DNA of 5,584 nt from an uncultured Collinsella sp. (lineage in GTDB: Bacteria; Actinomycetota; Coriobacteriia; Coriobacteriales; Coriobacteriaceae), in contig CAUBQN010000101.1 of NCBI GenBank assembly GCA_958438125.1, positions 1-5,584 on the forward strand, read 5' to 3'. A model generated the notes under the pieces. That model was not told the DNA's origin and searched no databases. It saw only the letters and a program-made list of their open reading frames with translations. Position 1 is the first letter of the stretch. Each line of letters starts with the position of its first letter. The position numbers and the translations under genes were made by a program. Of this stretch, positions 5,358-5,584 are shown piece by piece.

Positions 5358-5584
5358 TTAACAAGTGGGATATTCGCCTTCCCAAACAATGCGGCGATAC
5401 TGGTCGGGATCGGTGTCGCCCTCGGTGGAGAAGCAGAGCACGGAGCTCGTCTTGTCCAGGCCGATGAGTTCCTTGAGCTCGGCGTACTCGGGATCGAGCA
5501 TGAGAGTCTCGACCAGGCCGGTGGTCACAGCGCCGGACTCGCCGGAGATGACGCGCGGGTCGCCCTTCTCGGGAGCGCCCAGGG
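5358..5584 (-). CDS. ygeX: Diaminopropionate ammonia-lyase, C-terminal end (gene continues past window)
   Basis: The frame is open from the window edge to a TAA at 5360-5358 and gives the last 74 residues; the upstream part, including the PLP-binding lysine, is outside. The segment contains ISGESGAV (12-19) and ends with SVLCFSTEGDTDPDQYR (47-63) and IVWEGEYP (65-72). This is the signature end of YgeX/DpaL, a fold-type II PLP enzyme (398 residues in E. coli). The Ser-Thr-Glu-Gly-Asp-Thr-Asp-Pro stretch is near-invariant and contributes to cofactor binding. YgeX converts 2,3-diaminopropionate (either enantiomer) to pyruvate and two ammonia. It precedes ygeY by 74 nt on the same strand, so it is the most upstream gene seen of the ygeX-ygeY-ygeW unit, and it supplies the carbon exit from the pathway to central metabolism. 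Confidence 0.92.
   Translation of the reverse strand, partial: LGAPEKGDPRVISGESGAVTTGLVETLMLDPEYAELKELIGLDKTSSVLCFSTEGDTDPDQYRRIVWEGEYPTC

Noticed and set aside
1..5584. Selenocysteine codons, tRNA, CRISPR or insertion-sequence remnants
   Set aside because: All complete genes read through without internal UGA, and no cloverleaf, spaced direct repeats or transposase motifs were seen.

Overview
The window looks like a GC-rich chromosomal segment from an anaerobic gut-type bacterium. High-GC codon use, the gene content and the style of the intergenic palindromes make a member of the Coriobacteriia (Collinsella or a relative) my best guess, but no marker gene here fixes the taxon. It holds part of the gene set known from E. 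coli as ygeW-ygeX-ygeY-hyuA-yqeC-mocA. Comparative genomics links this set to selenium-dependent molybdenum hydroxylases, and recent gut-microbiome work links it to anaerobic purine and urate breakdown.

Layout: the 3' end of yqeC (1-243, plus strand) runs toward the minus-strand genes and is separated from them by a perfect 27-bp inverted repeat (259-327). Read in transcription order on the minus strand, the rest is: the 3' end of ygeX (diaminopropionate ammonia-lyase, 5358-5584), ygeY (M20 metallohydrolase, 3898-5283), ygeW (knotted carbamoyltransferase, 2495-3697), a strong intrinsic terminator (2432-2471), then mocA (Mo-cofactor nucleotidyltransferase, 1730-2344) and hyuA (hydantoinase family, 353-1720), which are separated by only 9 nt. 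Hairpins without U-tracts lie in the ygeX-ygeY gap and twice in the 200-nt ygeY-ygeW gap.

Working model (inference): YqeC and MocA serve maturation of a selenium/molybdenum hydroxylase encoded nearby that attacks a purine-like substrate. HyuA opens a cyclic ureide, YgeY hydrolyses an amide or ureido intermediate, and YgeW moves a carbamoyl group, possibly releasing carbamoyl phosphate for ATP formation by a carbamate kinase outside the window. YgeX turns 2,3-diaminopropionate into pyruvate and ammonia. No hydroxylase, carbamate kinase, transporter or regulator is visible here. I see no RNA genes, insertion sequences or CRISPR array.
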